Below, piece after piece: positions 24,751 through 33,457 of a DNA stretch of 64,000 nucleotides. The stretch comes from Streptomyces sp. CC208A. GTDB lineage: Bacteria > Actinomycetota > Actinomycetes > Streptomycetales > Streptomycetaceae. The notes beneath the pieces are model-generated. The model did no database searches. It saw only the letters and a program-made list of their open reading frames with translations, and was not told the origin of the DNA. A program made the position numbers and the translations under genes. The DNA is taken from assembly GCF_030010625.1 (NCBI RefSeq), contig NZ_JASCXN010000031.1:1-64000 (forward strand). Reading direction: 5' to 3'. Numbering within the stretch: position 1 is the stretch's first letter; each line of letters begins with the position of its first letter.

Positions 24751-24780
24751 GGGCCCGGCTCCCCAGGGGGAGCCGGGCCC
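24751..24780. terminator. Strong bidirectional terminator between pit and pstB
   Basis: A 14-bp perfect inverted repeat (GGGCCCGGCTCCCC with its complement at 24767-24780) around a two-base loop. It lies between the convergent pit and pst operons and can serve both. Confidence 0.85.
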
Positions 24781-24823
24781 TTCGTCGTACGGCGGCACCG
24801 CCATGCAGCGCCGTACGACTGCT

Positions 24824-25600
24824 TTATCCGAAGCGGCCGGAGATGTAGTCCTCGGTCGCCTGGACGCTCGGGTTGGAGAAGATGCGCTCGGTGTCGTCGA
24901 TCTCGATGAGCTTGCCGGGCTGGCCGACGGCGGCCAGGTTGAAGAACGCGGTCCGGTCCGAGACGCGCGCGGCCTGCTGCATGTTGTGCGTCACGATGAC
25001 GATCGTGAAGCGCTCCTTCAGCTCGCCGATCAGGTCCTCGATCGCGAGGGTCGAGATCGGGTCGAGGGCCGAGCAGGGCTCGTCCATGAGCAGGACGTCC
25101 GGCTCGACGGCGATCGCGCGGGCGATGCACAGACGCTGCTGCTGGCCGCCGGAGAGGCCGGAGCCCGGCTTGTTGAGCCGGTCCTTGACCTCGTTCCACA
25201 GGTTGGCGCCCTTGAGGGAGCGCTCGACGATGTCGTTCAGCTCCGCCTTCTTGTAGGAGCCGTTGAGCCGCAGGCCCGCCGCCACGTTGTCGAAGATCGA
25301 CATGGTGGGGAAGGGGTTGGGGCGCTGGAAGACCATGCCGACGGTACGGCGCACCGCGACCGGGTCGACGCCGGAGCCGTACAGGTTCTCGTCGTCCAGC
25401 ATCACCTTGCCCTCGACGCGGCCGCCGGGGGTGACCTCGTGCATGCGGTTCAGGGTGCGCAGGAAGGTGGACTTGCCGCAGCCGGAGGGGCCGATGAAGG
25501 CCGTCACGGAGCGGGGCTCGACGGTCATGGAGATGTCGTCGATCGCCTTGTGGGCGCCGTAGTAGGCGGAGAGGCCGCTGACGTCGATTCGCTTGGCCAT
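24824..25600 (-). CDS. pstB: Phosphate ABC transporter ATP-binding protein PstB
   Basis: 258 aa from ATG 25600. Walker A GPSGCGKSTFLRTLNRM, signature LSGGQQQRLCIARA, Walker B VLLMDEPCSALDP, H-loop VTHNMQQAARV; the FQRPNPFPTMS Q-loop is diagnostic of PstB. It energises high-affinity phosphate uptake with PstA, PstC and PstS. It is the last gene of pstSCAB, 22 bases after pstA. Full length for the family. Confidence 0.97.
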   Translation of the reverse strand: MAKRIDVSGLSAYYGAHKAIDDISMTVEPRSVTAFIGPSGCGKSTFLRTLNRMHEVTPGGRVEGKVMLDDENLYGSGVDPVAVRRTVGMVFQRPNPFPTMSIFDNVAAGLRLNGSYKKAELNDIVERSLKGANLWNEVKDRLNKPGSGLSGGQQQRLCIARAIAVEPDVLLMDEPCSALDPISTLAIEDLIGELKERFTIVIVTHNMQQAARVSDRTAFFNLAAVGQPGKLIEIDDTERIFSNPSVQATEDYISGRFG

Positions 25601-25622
25601 AACTAGTTCACTTCCGTTCGGC

Positions 25623-26696
25623 TCAGCGGCCGGTCTTCGGGGCCTTCCAGCGGGCGATGCCGCGGGCCACCAGGTTGAGGATCATGACGAAGGCGATCAG
25701 GACGAGCGCGGCGGCCCAGGCGCGGGCCACGGCGGCGTCGGTGCCGACCGCGTACTGCTCGTACACGTAGAGCGGCAGGGAGGACTGGGCGCCTTCGAAG
25801 GGGTTCGGGTTGATGAGCTTCGTACCGAACACGAGGAGCAGGACGGGGGCCGTCTCGCCGGTGATGCGGGCGACCGCGAGCATCACGCCCGTGGTGATGC
25901 CGCCGATGGCGGTGGGCAGGACCACCTTCAGGATCGTCCGCCACTTGGGGACGCCGAGGGCGAGGCTGGCCTCGCGGAGCTCGTTCGGGACGAGCTTGAG
26001 CATCTCCTCGGTGGAGCGGACGACGACCGGCATCATCAGGATGGCGAGGGCCATCGCACCGGCGAAACCGGAGGGGCCGAAGCCCAGCATCAGGGTCCAG
26101 GTGGAGAGGACGAAGAGGCCGGCGACGATCGACGGGATGCCCGTCATGACGTCGACGAAGAAGGTGACGGCCCTGGCGAGCTTCCCGGTGCCGTACTCGA
26201 CCAGGTAGACCGCGGTGAGCAGGCCGATCGGCGCGGCGATCAGGGTCGCGATGGCGACCTGCTCGATGGTGCCGAGGAGGGCGTGGTAGACGCCGCCGCC
26301 GGCCTCGGCGTCGAGGACGCCGTTCATCGAGTGGGTCAGGAAGTAGCCGTCGAGGACTTCGAGGCCCTTGCTGAGGGTGACCCAGGCGAGGGAGAGCAGC
26401 GGGATGACGGCGAGGACGAAGCAGACCCAGACGAGGCTGGTGGCGACGCGGTCCTTGGCCTGGCGGGCGCCCTCGACCTTGGTGGTGAGGACGTAGGTGG
26501 CCAGGACGAAGAGGAGCGCGGAGATCATGCCCCACTGCACCTTGCTGTGCCAGCCGGCGGCGAGGCCGATGCCGGTGCCGGCGGCGACGGAGCCGGCGGC
26601 GACGGCGAGCGGCGTCCAGCGCGGGAGGCGGGCGTGGGAGAGCGGGCCGCGGGGCTTGGCGAACGCGACCGGACGTTCCTGGACGGCGTGGCTCAT
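25623..26696 (-). CDS. pstA: Phosphate ABC transporter permease PstA
   Basis: 357 aa from ATG 26696, which overlaps the pstC stop (ATGA); the open frame upstream is antisense-like. Three N-terminal hydrophobic segments precede the binding-protein-dependent permease domain with the EAA loop (EASLALGVPKWRTILKVVLP) and GETAPVLLLVFGTKL, both characteristic of PstA. Membrane channel half of the Pst transporter. Confidence 0.96.
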   Translation of the reverse strand: MSHAVQERPVAFAKPRGPLSHARLPRWTPLAVAAGSVAAGTGIGLAAGWHSKVQWGMISALLFVLATYVLTTKVEGARQAKDRVATSLVWVCFVLAVIPLLSLAWVTLSKGLEVLDGYFLTHSMNGVLDAEAGGGVYHALLGTIEQVAIATLIAAPIGLLTAVYLVEYGTGKLARAVTFFVDVMTGIPSIVAGLFVLSTWTLMLGFGPSGFAGAMALAILMMPVVVRSTEEMLKLVPNELREASLALGVPKWRTILKVVLPTAIGGITTGVMLAVARITGETAPVLLLVFGTKLINPNPFEGAQSSLPLYVYEQYAVGTDAAVARAWAAALVLIAFVMILNLVARGIARWKAPKTGR

Positions 26697-27676
26697 GCTG
26701 CGGCCCCCGAGTACTCCTTGCGGCGGGCGATGATCCATCGGGCCGCGCCGTTGACCAGCAGGGTGATGACGAAGAGGACGAGACCGGAGGCGATCAGGGC
26801 GTCCCGGCCGAACTCGTTGGCCTCGTTGAACTTCGCGGCGATGTTCTGGGCGAAGGTGCCGCCGCCCGGGTCGAGCAGCCGGCCGGAGAGGACGAAGCTG
26901 GGCGAGAGGACCACGGCGACGGCCATGGTCTCGCCGAGCGCGCGGCCGAGGCCCAGCATGGAGGCGGAGATGATGCCGGAGCGGCCGAAGGGCAGCACCG
27001 CCATGCGGATGACCTCCCAGCGCGTGGCGCCGAGGGCGAGCGCGGCCTCCTCGTGCATCTTCGGGGCCTGGAGGAAGACCTCGCGGGTCACGTTGGTGAT
27101 GATCGGGAGGATCATGATCGCCAGCAGGATGCCGACGGTGAACATGTTGCGGGCGACGCCGTCGCTGGACTTGTCGAAGATGTACGTCCAGCCCAGGTAC
27201 TGGTCGAGCCACTTGTTGAGGCCGCCCAGGTAGGGCACGAGGAAGATCGCGCCCCAGAGGCCGTAGATGATGCTGGGCACGGCGGCGAGCAGGTCGACGA
27301 CGTACGCGAGCGGCTTGGCCAGCTTGCGCGGGGCGTAGTGCGAGATGAAGAGCGCGATGCCGATGGCGACCGGCACGGCGATGGCCATGGCGATGACCGA
27401 GGAGACGATCGTGCCGAAGGCGAGGACGGCGATGCCGAAGACCGGCGGGTCGCCCGCCGGGTTCCACTCGAAGGTGGTGAAGAAGTTGGTGCTGTCCTTC
27501 GAGACGGCGAGGACCGTGCGGTAGGTCAGGAAGACCGCGATCGCGGCCATGATGACGAGCAGGGTGATGCCGGAGCCCTTGGAGAGGCCGCTGAAGATGC
27601 GGTCCCCGGGGCGGGCCGCGCCCTTGGCGCGCCTGCTCCTGTTCTTCTCTGTGGCGGGTGGTGTCGTGGTAACCAT
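26693..27676 (-). CDS. pstC: Phosphate ABC transporter permease PstC
   Basis: 327 aa from ATG 27676 with GGAGAAACCG upstream. The basic N-terminus (EKNRSRRAKGAARPGDRIF) precedes six membrane helices; the EAA loop is EEAALALGATRWEVIRMAVLP and the family segment GLGRALGETMAVAVVLSPSF is present. It pairs with PstA as the membrane channel. The gap to pstS is 109 bases, the longest inside the operon, and contains an inverted repeat of GC-rich sequence around 27737-27785 that could attenuate expression after pstS. Confidence 0.96.
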   Translation of the reverse strand: MVTTTPPATEKNRSRRAKGAARPGDRIFSGLSKGSGITLLVIMAAIAVFLTYRTVLAVSKDSTNFFTTFEWNPAGDPPVFGIAVLAFGTIVSSVIAMAIAVPVAIGIALFISHYAPRKLAKPLAYVVDLLAAVPSIIYGLWGAIFLVPYLGGLNKWLDQYLGWTYIFDKSSDGVARNMFTVGILLAIMILPIITNVTREVFLQAPKMHEEAALALGATRWEVIRMAVLPFGRSGIISASMLGLGRALGETMAVAVVLSPSFVLSGRLLDPGGGTFAQNIAAKFNEANEFGRDALIASGLVLFVITLLVNGAARWIIARRKEYSGAAA

Positions 27677-27785
27677 CGGTTTCTCCGGTCTGCGGAGCCG
27701 TACGGGGTACGGATCCTGGCGGCGGTGCACCGGATGCCGGGGGCGGCGCCTCCACGGGAGGTGAGGGGCCGCCCCCGGCCGGGGG

Positions 27786-28928
27786 TCAGGACAGGGTCGG
27801 GACGATCTGGCGGACCTTGGCGGCGATCTCGGCCGGCATCGGCGCGTAGTCGGCGTCGGCGAGGACCTTCTGGCCCTCCTCGCTGATCGCGTAGTTCAGG
27901 AAGGCCTTCAGGGTCGGCAGGGTCTCCGCCTTGTTGCCCTTGTCGCAGGCGATCTCGTAGGTGACGAGGACCAGCGGGTAGGCGCCCTCGGCCTTGGTGG
28001 CGTAGTCGAGGGAGAGGGCCACGTCGTTGCCGGTGCCCTTGACCTTGGCGGCGGCGATGGCCTTGGAGGCGTTCTCCGTGGTGGCGGCGACCGGGGCGGA
28101 GGCGCCGGTGTTGACGCTGACCGTGGAGATCTTGTTGGCGGTGGCGTAGGAGAGCTCGAAGTAGCCGATGGAGCCCTCGGCGTCCTTGACCGCGGTGGCG
28201 ACACCGGAGGAGCCGTTGGCGGCCTGGCCGCCCTGGGCGGGCCACGACTTGGACTTCGGGTCGTGCTTCCAGTCGGCCGGGGCGGCGGTCGAGAGGTACT
28301 TGCCCAGGTTCTGGGTGGTGCCGGACTCGTCCGAGCGGTGGAAGGCCTGGATGGTGGAGTCGGGGAGCTTGGCGCCCGGGTTCAGCTTGGCGATCGCCGG
28401 GTCGTTCCACTTGGTGATCTTGTTGTCGAAGATCTTGGCGATCGTGGAGGCGTCCAGGACGAGGTTGTCCACGCCCTCCAGCTTGTAGCCGATGGCGATG
28501 GGGCCGCCGACCATCGGCAGGTTGATGCCGGTGCCGTCCTTGCAGATCTTCTTGGACTCGGCGACCTCTTCGTCCTTCAGGGCGGAGTCGGAGCCCGCGA
28601 AGGCGACCTGGCCCTGGTTGAACTTGGTGATGCCGCCGCCGGAGCCGATGGACTGGTAGTTGACCTCGACACCCTCACAGGCGGCCTGGAAGTTCTTCAC
28701 CCACAGGTCCATCGCGTTCTTCTGCGCGCTGGAGCCCGCGGCGAGCAGCTGGCCCTTGGCGCCCTCGCACGCGATGTTCGAAGCGGCGGCGTTCGTGGTC
28801 TTCTCGCCGCCACCCTTGGTGGGCTCGCTGTTGTTGTCCGAACCACACGCCGACAGGACGAGCGCACCGGAGACGACGAGGGCACCGATCGCGGAGGCGC
28901 GAAGCCCGTTCTTGCGCGAAAGCTTCAC
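27786..28928 (-). CDS. pstS: Phosphate-binding lipoprotein PstS
   Basis: 380 aa from GTG 28928 (GGAAC upstream). The lipoprotein signal peptide ends at VLSACGSDNN; the family motifs GSGGGITKFNQGQVAFAGSD and IQAFHRSDESGTTQNLGKYL (phosphate ligands) are intact. It binds phosphate outside the cell and delivers it to PstCA. It is the first and probably most expressed gene of the operon, controlled by the PHO boxes about 130 bases upstream. The leader of roughly 110 nucleotides is long for this genome. Confidence 0.97.
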   Translation of the reverse strand: MKLSRKNGLRASAIGALVVSGALVLSACGSDNNSEPTKGGGEKTTNAAASNIACEGAKGQLLAAGSSAQKNAMDLWVKNFQAACEGVEVNYQSIGSGGGITKFNQGQVAFAGSDSALKDEEVAESKKICKDGTGINLPMVGGPIAIGYKLEGVDNLVLDASTIAKIFDNKITKWNDPAIAKLNPGAKLPDSTIQAFHRSDESGTTQNLGKYLSTAAPADWKHDPKSKSWPAQGGQAANGSSGVATAVKDAEGSIGYFELSYATANKISTVSVNTGASAPVAATTENASKAIAAAKVKGTGNDVALSLDYATKAEGAYPLVLVTYEIACDKGNKAETLPTLKAFLNYAISEEGQKVLADADYAPMPAEIAAKVRQIVPTLS

Positions 28929-29043
28929 TTTCGGGGGTTCCTTCCAGAGGCCGCCGTGCCCGGACCGGGTGTCCGTCGCTTCGAAGGCGGCGCGTGTCGG
29001 GTTGTCCGGTGCATCGTCAGGCTTCGTGCACCGCGTAAGGCCG

Positions 29044-29099
29044 AAATTAGGCAGAACAGGTGAAGCCGTCGACCGAGGAGAGTGAACGGAAGGTGAACC
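29044..29099 (-). promoter_or_regulatory. PHO boxes and promoter of pstSCAB
   Basis: On the minus strand, GGTTCACCT (29091-29099), CCGTTCACT (29081-29089, exactly one 11-base step later) and GCTTCACCT (29058-29066) are direct repeats matching the PhoP-binding PHO box consensus (GTTCACC-type, 11-nt units) of Streptomyces. A TAATTT at 29044-29049 is a likely -10, with the third repeat in the -35 position. This predicts phosphate-starvation activation by PhoRP. Confidence 0.88.
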
Positions 29100-29252
29100 G
29101 TGCCGGAAGGCGCGGTGCGGTCCGGTGTGCGGTGCCGGTCCTGGAGGCCGGGCGGGACACGGGTGACGGGGCGGGACACGGGGTGACAGGACGGGCCGGG
29201 ATCCAGCAGGCGTCGCCGGGCTTGCGGGCCGGGACGCGCTCACCCGGGCGCT
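29100..29252. other. Non-coding spacer between pst promoter and exporter operon
   Basis: GC-rich and without a gene. It contains an imperfect direct repeat, GCGGGACACGGGTGACG and GCGGGACACGGGGTGAC (29152-29168 and 29171-29187). This marks the boundary between the phosphate operon and the island starting at 29253. Confidence 0.6.
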
Positions 29253-30494
29253 TCAGCGCCGCAGCGCCTCCACCGGCTGGATGCGCGCCGCCCGCCAGGC
29301 CGGATACAGCCCGGCCAGCAGCCCCGTGAGCAGCCCGATCGTCGGCGCGGCCGCGACCGTGGCGGGGTGGACGACCGGGGTCCAGTCCCGGACCAGCGCC
29401 ACCGTCACCACCGTCAGCACACCGAGCGACGTGCCGACCAGCCCGCCGAGCGCGCCGAGTGCGCCCGATTCGGCGAGGAACTGCGTCGTGATGTGCCGTC
29501 CCCGGGCGCCGAGCGCCCGCCGCAGACCGATTTCCGCGGTGCGTTCCAGAACCGCCACGAGCGTGGTGTTCGCGATGCCCACGGCGCCGATCACGAGGCA
29601 GATCGCGGCGAGCACGAGGAAGAGCTGGCTCAGGTCGCCGCTCACGCTGCCGCGCAGGGACCGCGGGTCCGGCGGGGGCACGGCCTTGAGGTACTCCGGG
29701 TGATCGGGACGCAACGCGGTGGGGACCTCGGCCGCTATCTGGCGGGCCGCGCCCAGGTCGGTCGCGATCAGCATGGCGGCGCCCTCGACCGGCGGGCCCC
29801 AGATCCGCTCGGCCGTGCGGTGCGGGACGACCACGGACAGCAGGAGGTCCGCCTTGCGTTCGGTGCCGCCGATGATGCCGGCGACCGTGAACGGCTGGTC
29901 CCCGACGAACACCACCGGACGCGTCTGCAGAGTGGAGATCCCCAGCCGGGAGGCGACACCGCGCCCGATGAGGGCGACCGGCTGCGACCGGTCCGTCGCG
30001 AACTCGTCGTAGAGCCGGCCCTCGACGACCGTGACCGAGGCCGCCCGCAGCACCCCGGGGGACGCCGCGACCACCTCGGCGCGCTCACCGTCCGCCGGCC
30101 GACCCGAACTGCCCACCGGTGCCGACCGGACGGAGGTCGTCGGTGGCAGCCGCACCGACCAGTACACCCCGGCGTGCCGTACGCCGGCGAGCCGCTGGAC
30201 GCGCGCGTCGGCATCCTCGGGGAAGGCCGGGCCGGCGAACTCGTTCTGCTCCCGTGCCACGTCCTGGACGGTGACCTCCGTCGCCGTCAGGGCGTTGAAG
30301 CGCGCGTCGATCTGCGAGGACGCGGTGGCGGTCAGGCCCAGGACGGCCACGAAGGCGCCGACCCCGAGCACCGTCCCCAGGGCGGTCAGCACCGAGCGCG
30401 CCGGCCTCTGCACCATTCCCGCGAACGCCTCGGACAGCAGGTCCCGCCACCCGAACACCGAGGGTGGCACGACGGGCGTGCCGCGACGGATCAC
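29253..30494 (-). CDS. MacB/FtsX-type ABC permease
   Basis: 413 aa, start at 30494 within the ATPase stop (four-base overlap). Layout is one N-terminal helix (LTALGTVLGVGAFVAVLGLTA), a large extracytoplasmic MacB_PCD domain (about residues 60-270), and three C-terminal helices (LFLVLAAICLVIGAVGIANTTL, LGALGGLVGTSLGVLTVVTV, APTIGLLTGLLAGLYPAWRAA) ending in the conserved PVEALR. This is a mechanotransmission-type exporter that works with a LolD-like ATPase and a HlyD-like adaptor, both encoded upstream. Substrate unknown; the neighbouring lipoproteins and secreted protein are candidates. Confidence 0.9.
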   Translation of the reverse strand: MIRRGTPVVPPSVFGWRDLLSEAFAGMVQRPARSVLTALGTVLGVGAFVAVLGLTATASSQIDARFNALTATEVTVQDVAREQNEFAGPAFPEDADARVQRLAGVRHAGVYWSVRLPPTTSVRSAPVGSSGRPADGERAEVVAASPGVLRAASVTVVEGRLYDEFATDRSQPVALIGRGVASRLGISTLQTRPVVFVGDQPFTVAGIIGGTERKADLLLSVVVPHRTAERIWGPPVEGAAMLIATDLGAARQIAAEVPTALRPDHPEYLKAVPPPDPRSLRGSVSGDLSQLFLVLAAICLVIGAVGIANTTLVAVLERTAEIGLRRALGARGRHITTQFLAESGALGALGGLVGTSLGVLTVVTVALVRDWTPVVHPATVAAAPTIGLLTGLLAGLYPAWRAARIQPVEALRR

Positions 30495-31234
30495 GTCCGT
30501 CCTCCCGTCGTGCGTGCCACGGCGGGGGCCACCTCGTCCAGGACCCCGTCACGGATCGTGAGGACACGGCTGCCGCGGGCCGCGACGTCCGGGTCATGGG
30601 TGATCACGACGATGGTCATCCCGTCCTCGTGCAGCTCCCTCAGCAGGGCCATGACGGAGGACGCGTTGGCCGAGTCGAGGTTTCCGGTCGGTTCGTCGCA
30701 CAGCAGCAGGGAGGGGCGGGCGACGAGGGCCCGCGCGATGGCGACGCGCTGCCGTTCGCCGCCGGAGAGCGTGGTCGGGACGGAGTGGACCCTGTCCCCC
30801 AGCCCGACGCGTTCCAGCGCGGCGAGGGCACGGTCACCGCGTTCCTTGCGGGGCACACCGCTGTAGACCAGGGCGAGCGCGACGTTCTCCAGGGCGCTGC
30901 GGTGCGGGAGCAGGTGGAACGCCTGGAAGACGAAGCCGAGCCGGCGTCCACGCAGGGCGGTCAGCTCGCTGTCCTTCAGCGCGCCCGTGTCGATGCCGTC
31001 GAGCAGGTACGTGCCGTTGGAGGGCGTGTCCAGCAGACCCAGGATGTTGAGGAAGCTGGACTTCCCGGAGCCGGAGGGTCCCACCACCGTGAGGAAGGAC
31101 CCCGGGGCCACGGTGAGGTGACACGGCTTCAGCGCCTCGACCGGCGGGGGCCCGGGGTAGGTCAGGCCGACGTCCCGGAACTCGATGACAGGCGTGTGGT
31201 CGTCGTGCGGGAACGCCGGGGTGCCGTGCGTCAT
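30491..31234 (-). CDS. LolD/MacB-type ABC ATP-binding protein
   Basis: 247 aa from ATG 31234, overlapping the adaptor stop (ATGA). Walker A GPSGSGKSSFLNILGLLD, signature LSGGERQRVAIARAL, Walker B LLLCDEPTGNLDSAN, H-loop ITHDPDVAARGSRVL; the LDTPSNGTYLLDG segment is typical of the LolD/FtsE/MacB class. It powers the MacB-like permease. The final 20 residues are extended compared with LolD. Confidence 0.93.
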   Translation of the reverse strand: MTHGTPAFPHDDHTPVIEFRDVGLTYPGPPPVEALKPCHLTVAPGSFLTVVGPSGSGKSSFLNILGLLDTPSNGTYLLDGIDTGALKDSELTALRGRRLGFVFQAFHLLPHRSALENVALALVYSGVPRKERGDRALAALERVGLGDRVHSVPTTLSGGERQRVAIARALVARPSLLLCDEPTGNLDSANASSVMALLRELHEDGMTIVVITHDPDVAARGSRVLTIRDGVLDEVAPAVARTTGGRT

Positions 31235-32715
31235 GGTCCGCCGCCGACCGTTCCCGTCGTGCTCTCCGGCGCGGCGTCGCGGGCGATCCCGGTGACGACC
31301 TCGTCGCCCGCGCGGAGCGGCGTACCGCCGAGGGGGGTCACGGCGACGTATCCGTCGCCGGTCGCGCCGGGGCGGACCTCGACCCGGCGCCGGTCGCCGG
31401 AGGCGGTGACCACGGTGACCACCGTCCTGCCGTCGATCTCCGAACTGAGGGCGGTGATGGGGACCACGAGCGCCTTCGTCCCGGTGGATCCCGCCTCGAT
31501 GGTGAGGCGTACGTCCTGTCCGGTGAGCCGTTCGTCCAGCGCCCGGTCCGGCACCACCTCCACCAGGTAGCCGGATGCCTCGGGGCCGGTCTGCTGTCCG
31601 TCGGACTCGCCCTGTGGCGGTTCGGTGGGCGTGTCGGCGACGGACGCGACCCGTGCCGAGGCGGTCACGCCGGTCAGCTCGGAGTGGATCTCGACCTTCT
31701 GCTGCGGGCGCAGCAGCTCCTTCTGGTACGTGGGCACGTACGCCTGGACGAGCAGCCGGCCCGCCGAGACGGTGAGCGCGGCCTGCGCGGCCTCGCTGCC
31801 CACCTTCCCCTGTACGGCGTCGAGCCGGGCGGGAAAGCTGGTGAGGTAGACGACTTCACCGGCGGGAAGCATGGGACCCGCGGCCGCCTCCGCCTCGGCC
31901 AGGATCTCCTGGGCGGCGGCCAGGTCCTCGACCGCTCTGCGTACGATCCGGTCCGCGTCGTCCCTGGCGCTCCTCGTCCCGTCCGTGTGCGTGCCTTCGC
32001 CCCGGTTCTTGTCCACGCCTTCGCCCGCGTTCTCGTCCGCGGCCGCCGCCCGCGCGTCCTCCAGGGCGCGTTCGGCTTGCCTCACGGCTGCCCGGGCGGC
32101 CGTGAGGGCGGCGCCCTCGTCGTTCTGCGCGGGCAGCGGGGTGTAGCCGGTGTCCCTGTAGAGGGCGGCGAGGGCCGCCTGGGTGCCGGCGCCGAAGACG
32201 CCCTTCTCGTCCCGGCCGGCCGGGTGGCCGAGCAGCCCGAGCGCGGTCTGCAACTGGCGTACGTCGTCGCCCGACGAGCCCGGACGCAGATCCCGGTACG
32301 AGGGAAGCGAGCCCCGCAGGGCGATGACGGGGCGCCCGCTCACCTCGACGAGCACCTTGCCGTTGCGTATGGCCTCGCCCTGGCGTACCGGAAGCCGGGT
32401 CACGACCGGGCTCGTCGCACCCTCACCGGGGCTGACCTGGGGTTTGATCCGCAGCGACTGTTCGGCCGTCACCTGTCCACGGGTGATGACGGAGGTGACG
32501 AGCACCCGGTGCTCGACCGGGGCGGTGAGCACGTCGGCCGGGGGCGGGCCCGCGTCCGCGGCCGCCTGTGCGGGCGACTTGACGGTGCCGGCGACCAGCA
32601 CCCCGCCGACGGTCAGGGCCAGGGCCGTGCCGGCGACGGCCAGCGCCCAGCGCCGACGTCGTGCGGTGGCGCCGGGCCGTGGCGGTGTGGCGGCGCCCTC
32701 CTGGGGCTCGTTCAC
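31231..32715 (-). CDS. HlyD-like efflux adaptor with peptidoglycan-binding domain
   Basis: 494 aa from GTG 32715 (VNEPQEGAATPP), four bases after the lipoprotein stop; CCGCTCACC sequence upstream gives no better start. One membrane helix (WALAVAGTALALTVGGVLVA) is followed by the adaptor barrel and a peptidoglycan_binding_1 domain (about residues 137-188, RPGSSGDDVRQLQTALGLLG). Next come a coiled-coil segment (ALTAARAAVRQAERALEDA, interrupted by a 25-residue acidic insert), then the second half of the lipoyl/barrel region (GKVGSEAAQAALTVSAGRLL and VEIHSELTGVTASA). This adaptor type couples MacB exporters to the cell wall in Gram-positive bacteria. Confidence 0.88.
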   Translation of the reverse strand: MNEPQEGAATPPRPGATARRRRWALAVAGTALALTVGGVLVAGTVKSPAQAAADAGPPPADVLTAPVEHRVLVTSVITRGQVTAEQSLRIKPQVSPGEGATSPVVTRLPVRQGEAIRNGKVLVEVSGRPVIALRGSLPSYRDLRPGSSGDDVRQLQTALGLLGHPAGRDEKGVFGAGTQAALAALYRDTGYTPLPAQNDEGAALTAARAAVRQAERALEDARAAAADENAGEGVDKNRGEGTHTDGTRSARDDADRIVRRAVEDLAAAQEILAEAEAAAGPMLPAGEVVYLTSFPARLDAVQGKVGSEAAQAALTVSAGRLLVQAYVPTYQKELLRPQQKVEIHSELTGVTASARVASVADTPTEPPQGESDGQQTGPEASGYLVEVVPDRALDERLTGQDVRLTIEAGSTGTKALVVPITALSSEIDGRTVVTVVTASGDRRRVEVRPGATGDGYVAVTPLGGTPLRAGDEVVTGIARDAAPESTTGTVGGGP

Positions 32716-32719
32716 CCGC

Positions 32720-33223
32720 TCACCCGCCCAAGTGGCCGCTGTCGGTCCCGTCGCCGGGTGCGCACGCACGCTCGGCGACGCGCAGCCGCTCCATGTCCGT
32801 GCCCTTGATGCCGGGCGGGAGCGGGACGTCACCCGTCTCGGGGTCGGGATCGGGGTAGTCGGCGAAGCCCTTGCCGCGTACGCACGCGCTGAACTCGCGG
32901 GCCTTCGCCAGCCTCTCCGCGGGCGGCACGGCGTCCCGTCGCGGGGGCAGGAGATCCTTGCAGGCGGCTTCGGCGCGCGCCATGCCCTCGGGGTCCTTCG
33001 CCGCGGCGTCCTTGTCCACCCGCAGCTGGGCGTCGTCCCGCTTCTCGAGCACGGCGCCCTGATCCTCCAGGCACCGGTAGTAGCCGACGTCCTGGGGGCC
33101 GGCCGAGGCGGAACCGGCGGCGCTCGGCGTGCCGGCACCGGCACACCCCACGGCGAGGGCGGCGAGGACGCAGGTGACAGCGGCGGCACGGACACGGCTC
33201 GGCACCGCGCGGACGACATTCAT
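32720..33223 (-). CDS. Cys-containing lipoprotein of the exporter operon
   Basis: 167 aa from ATG 33223. The lipobox is LAALAVGCAG (Cys near residue 26). The mature part has five further Cys-bearing segments, of which three have a repeating style: YYRCLEDQGAVLE, EAACKDLLP and FSACVRGKGFADYPDPDPETG, then ERACAPG. The C-x2-x3-G-x-x-x-P-D-P pattern resembles widespread actinobacterial lipoproteins encoded beside HlyD/MacB exporters. First gene of the operon, so probably the extracytoplasmic ligand-binding or accessory part. No assigned function. Confidence 0.8.
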   Translation of the reverse strand: MNVVRAVPSRVRAAAVTCVLAALAVGCAGAGTPSAAGSASAGPQDVGYYRCLEDQGAVLEKRDDAQLRVDKDAAAKDPEGMARAEAACKDLLPPRRDAVPPAERLAKAREFSACVRGKGFADYPDPDPETGDVPLPPGIKGTDMERLRVAERACAPGDGTDSGHLGG

Positions 33224-33457
33224 GAACTGGCCCCCATGGACTGGTGAGGAGATCTGCTGCGGGATGACCGTCCGCCGGTCACGGGACTGTGGTGGTCGAC
33301 CACGACTGGGGCTGCCGCCCCCGGATCCCTTCACGATCATCGCCCGGGTCCAGAGATCATAAAAGGGTGGACGTGTGTCATCAAGTCGCTTTAAATGAAC
33401 GGCATTTGAGTGCCCTCGTCCTAGGGTGCCATCGTGTCGACTTTATGGGGGGAAGAC

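Noticed and set aside
25593..27233. Long plus-strand open frame over the pst genes
   Set aside because: Antisense to pstA and pstC; composition is typical of the shadow frame in high-GC DNA.
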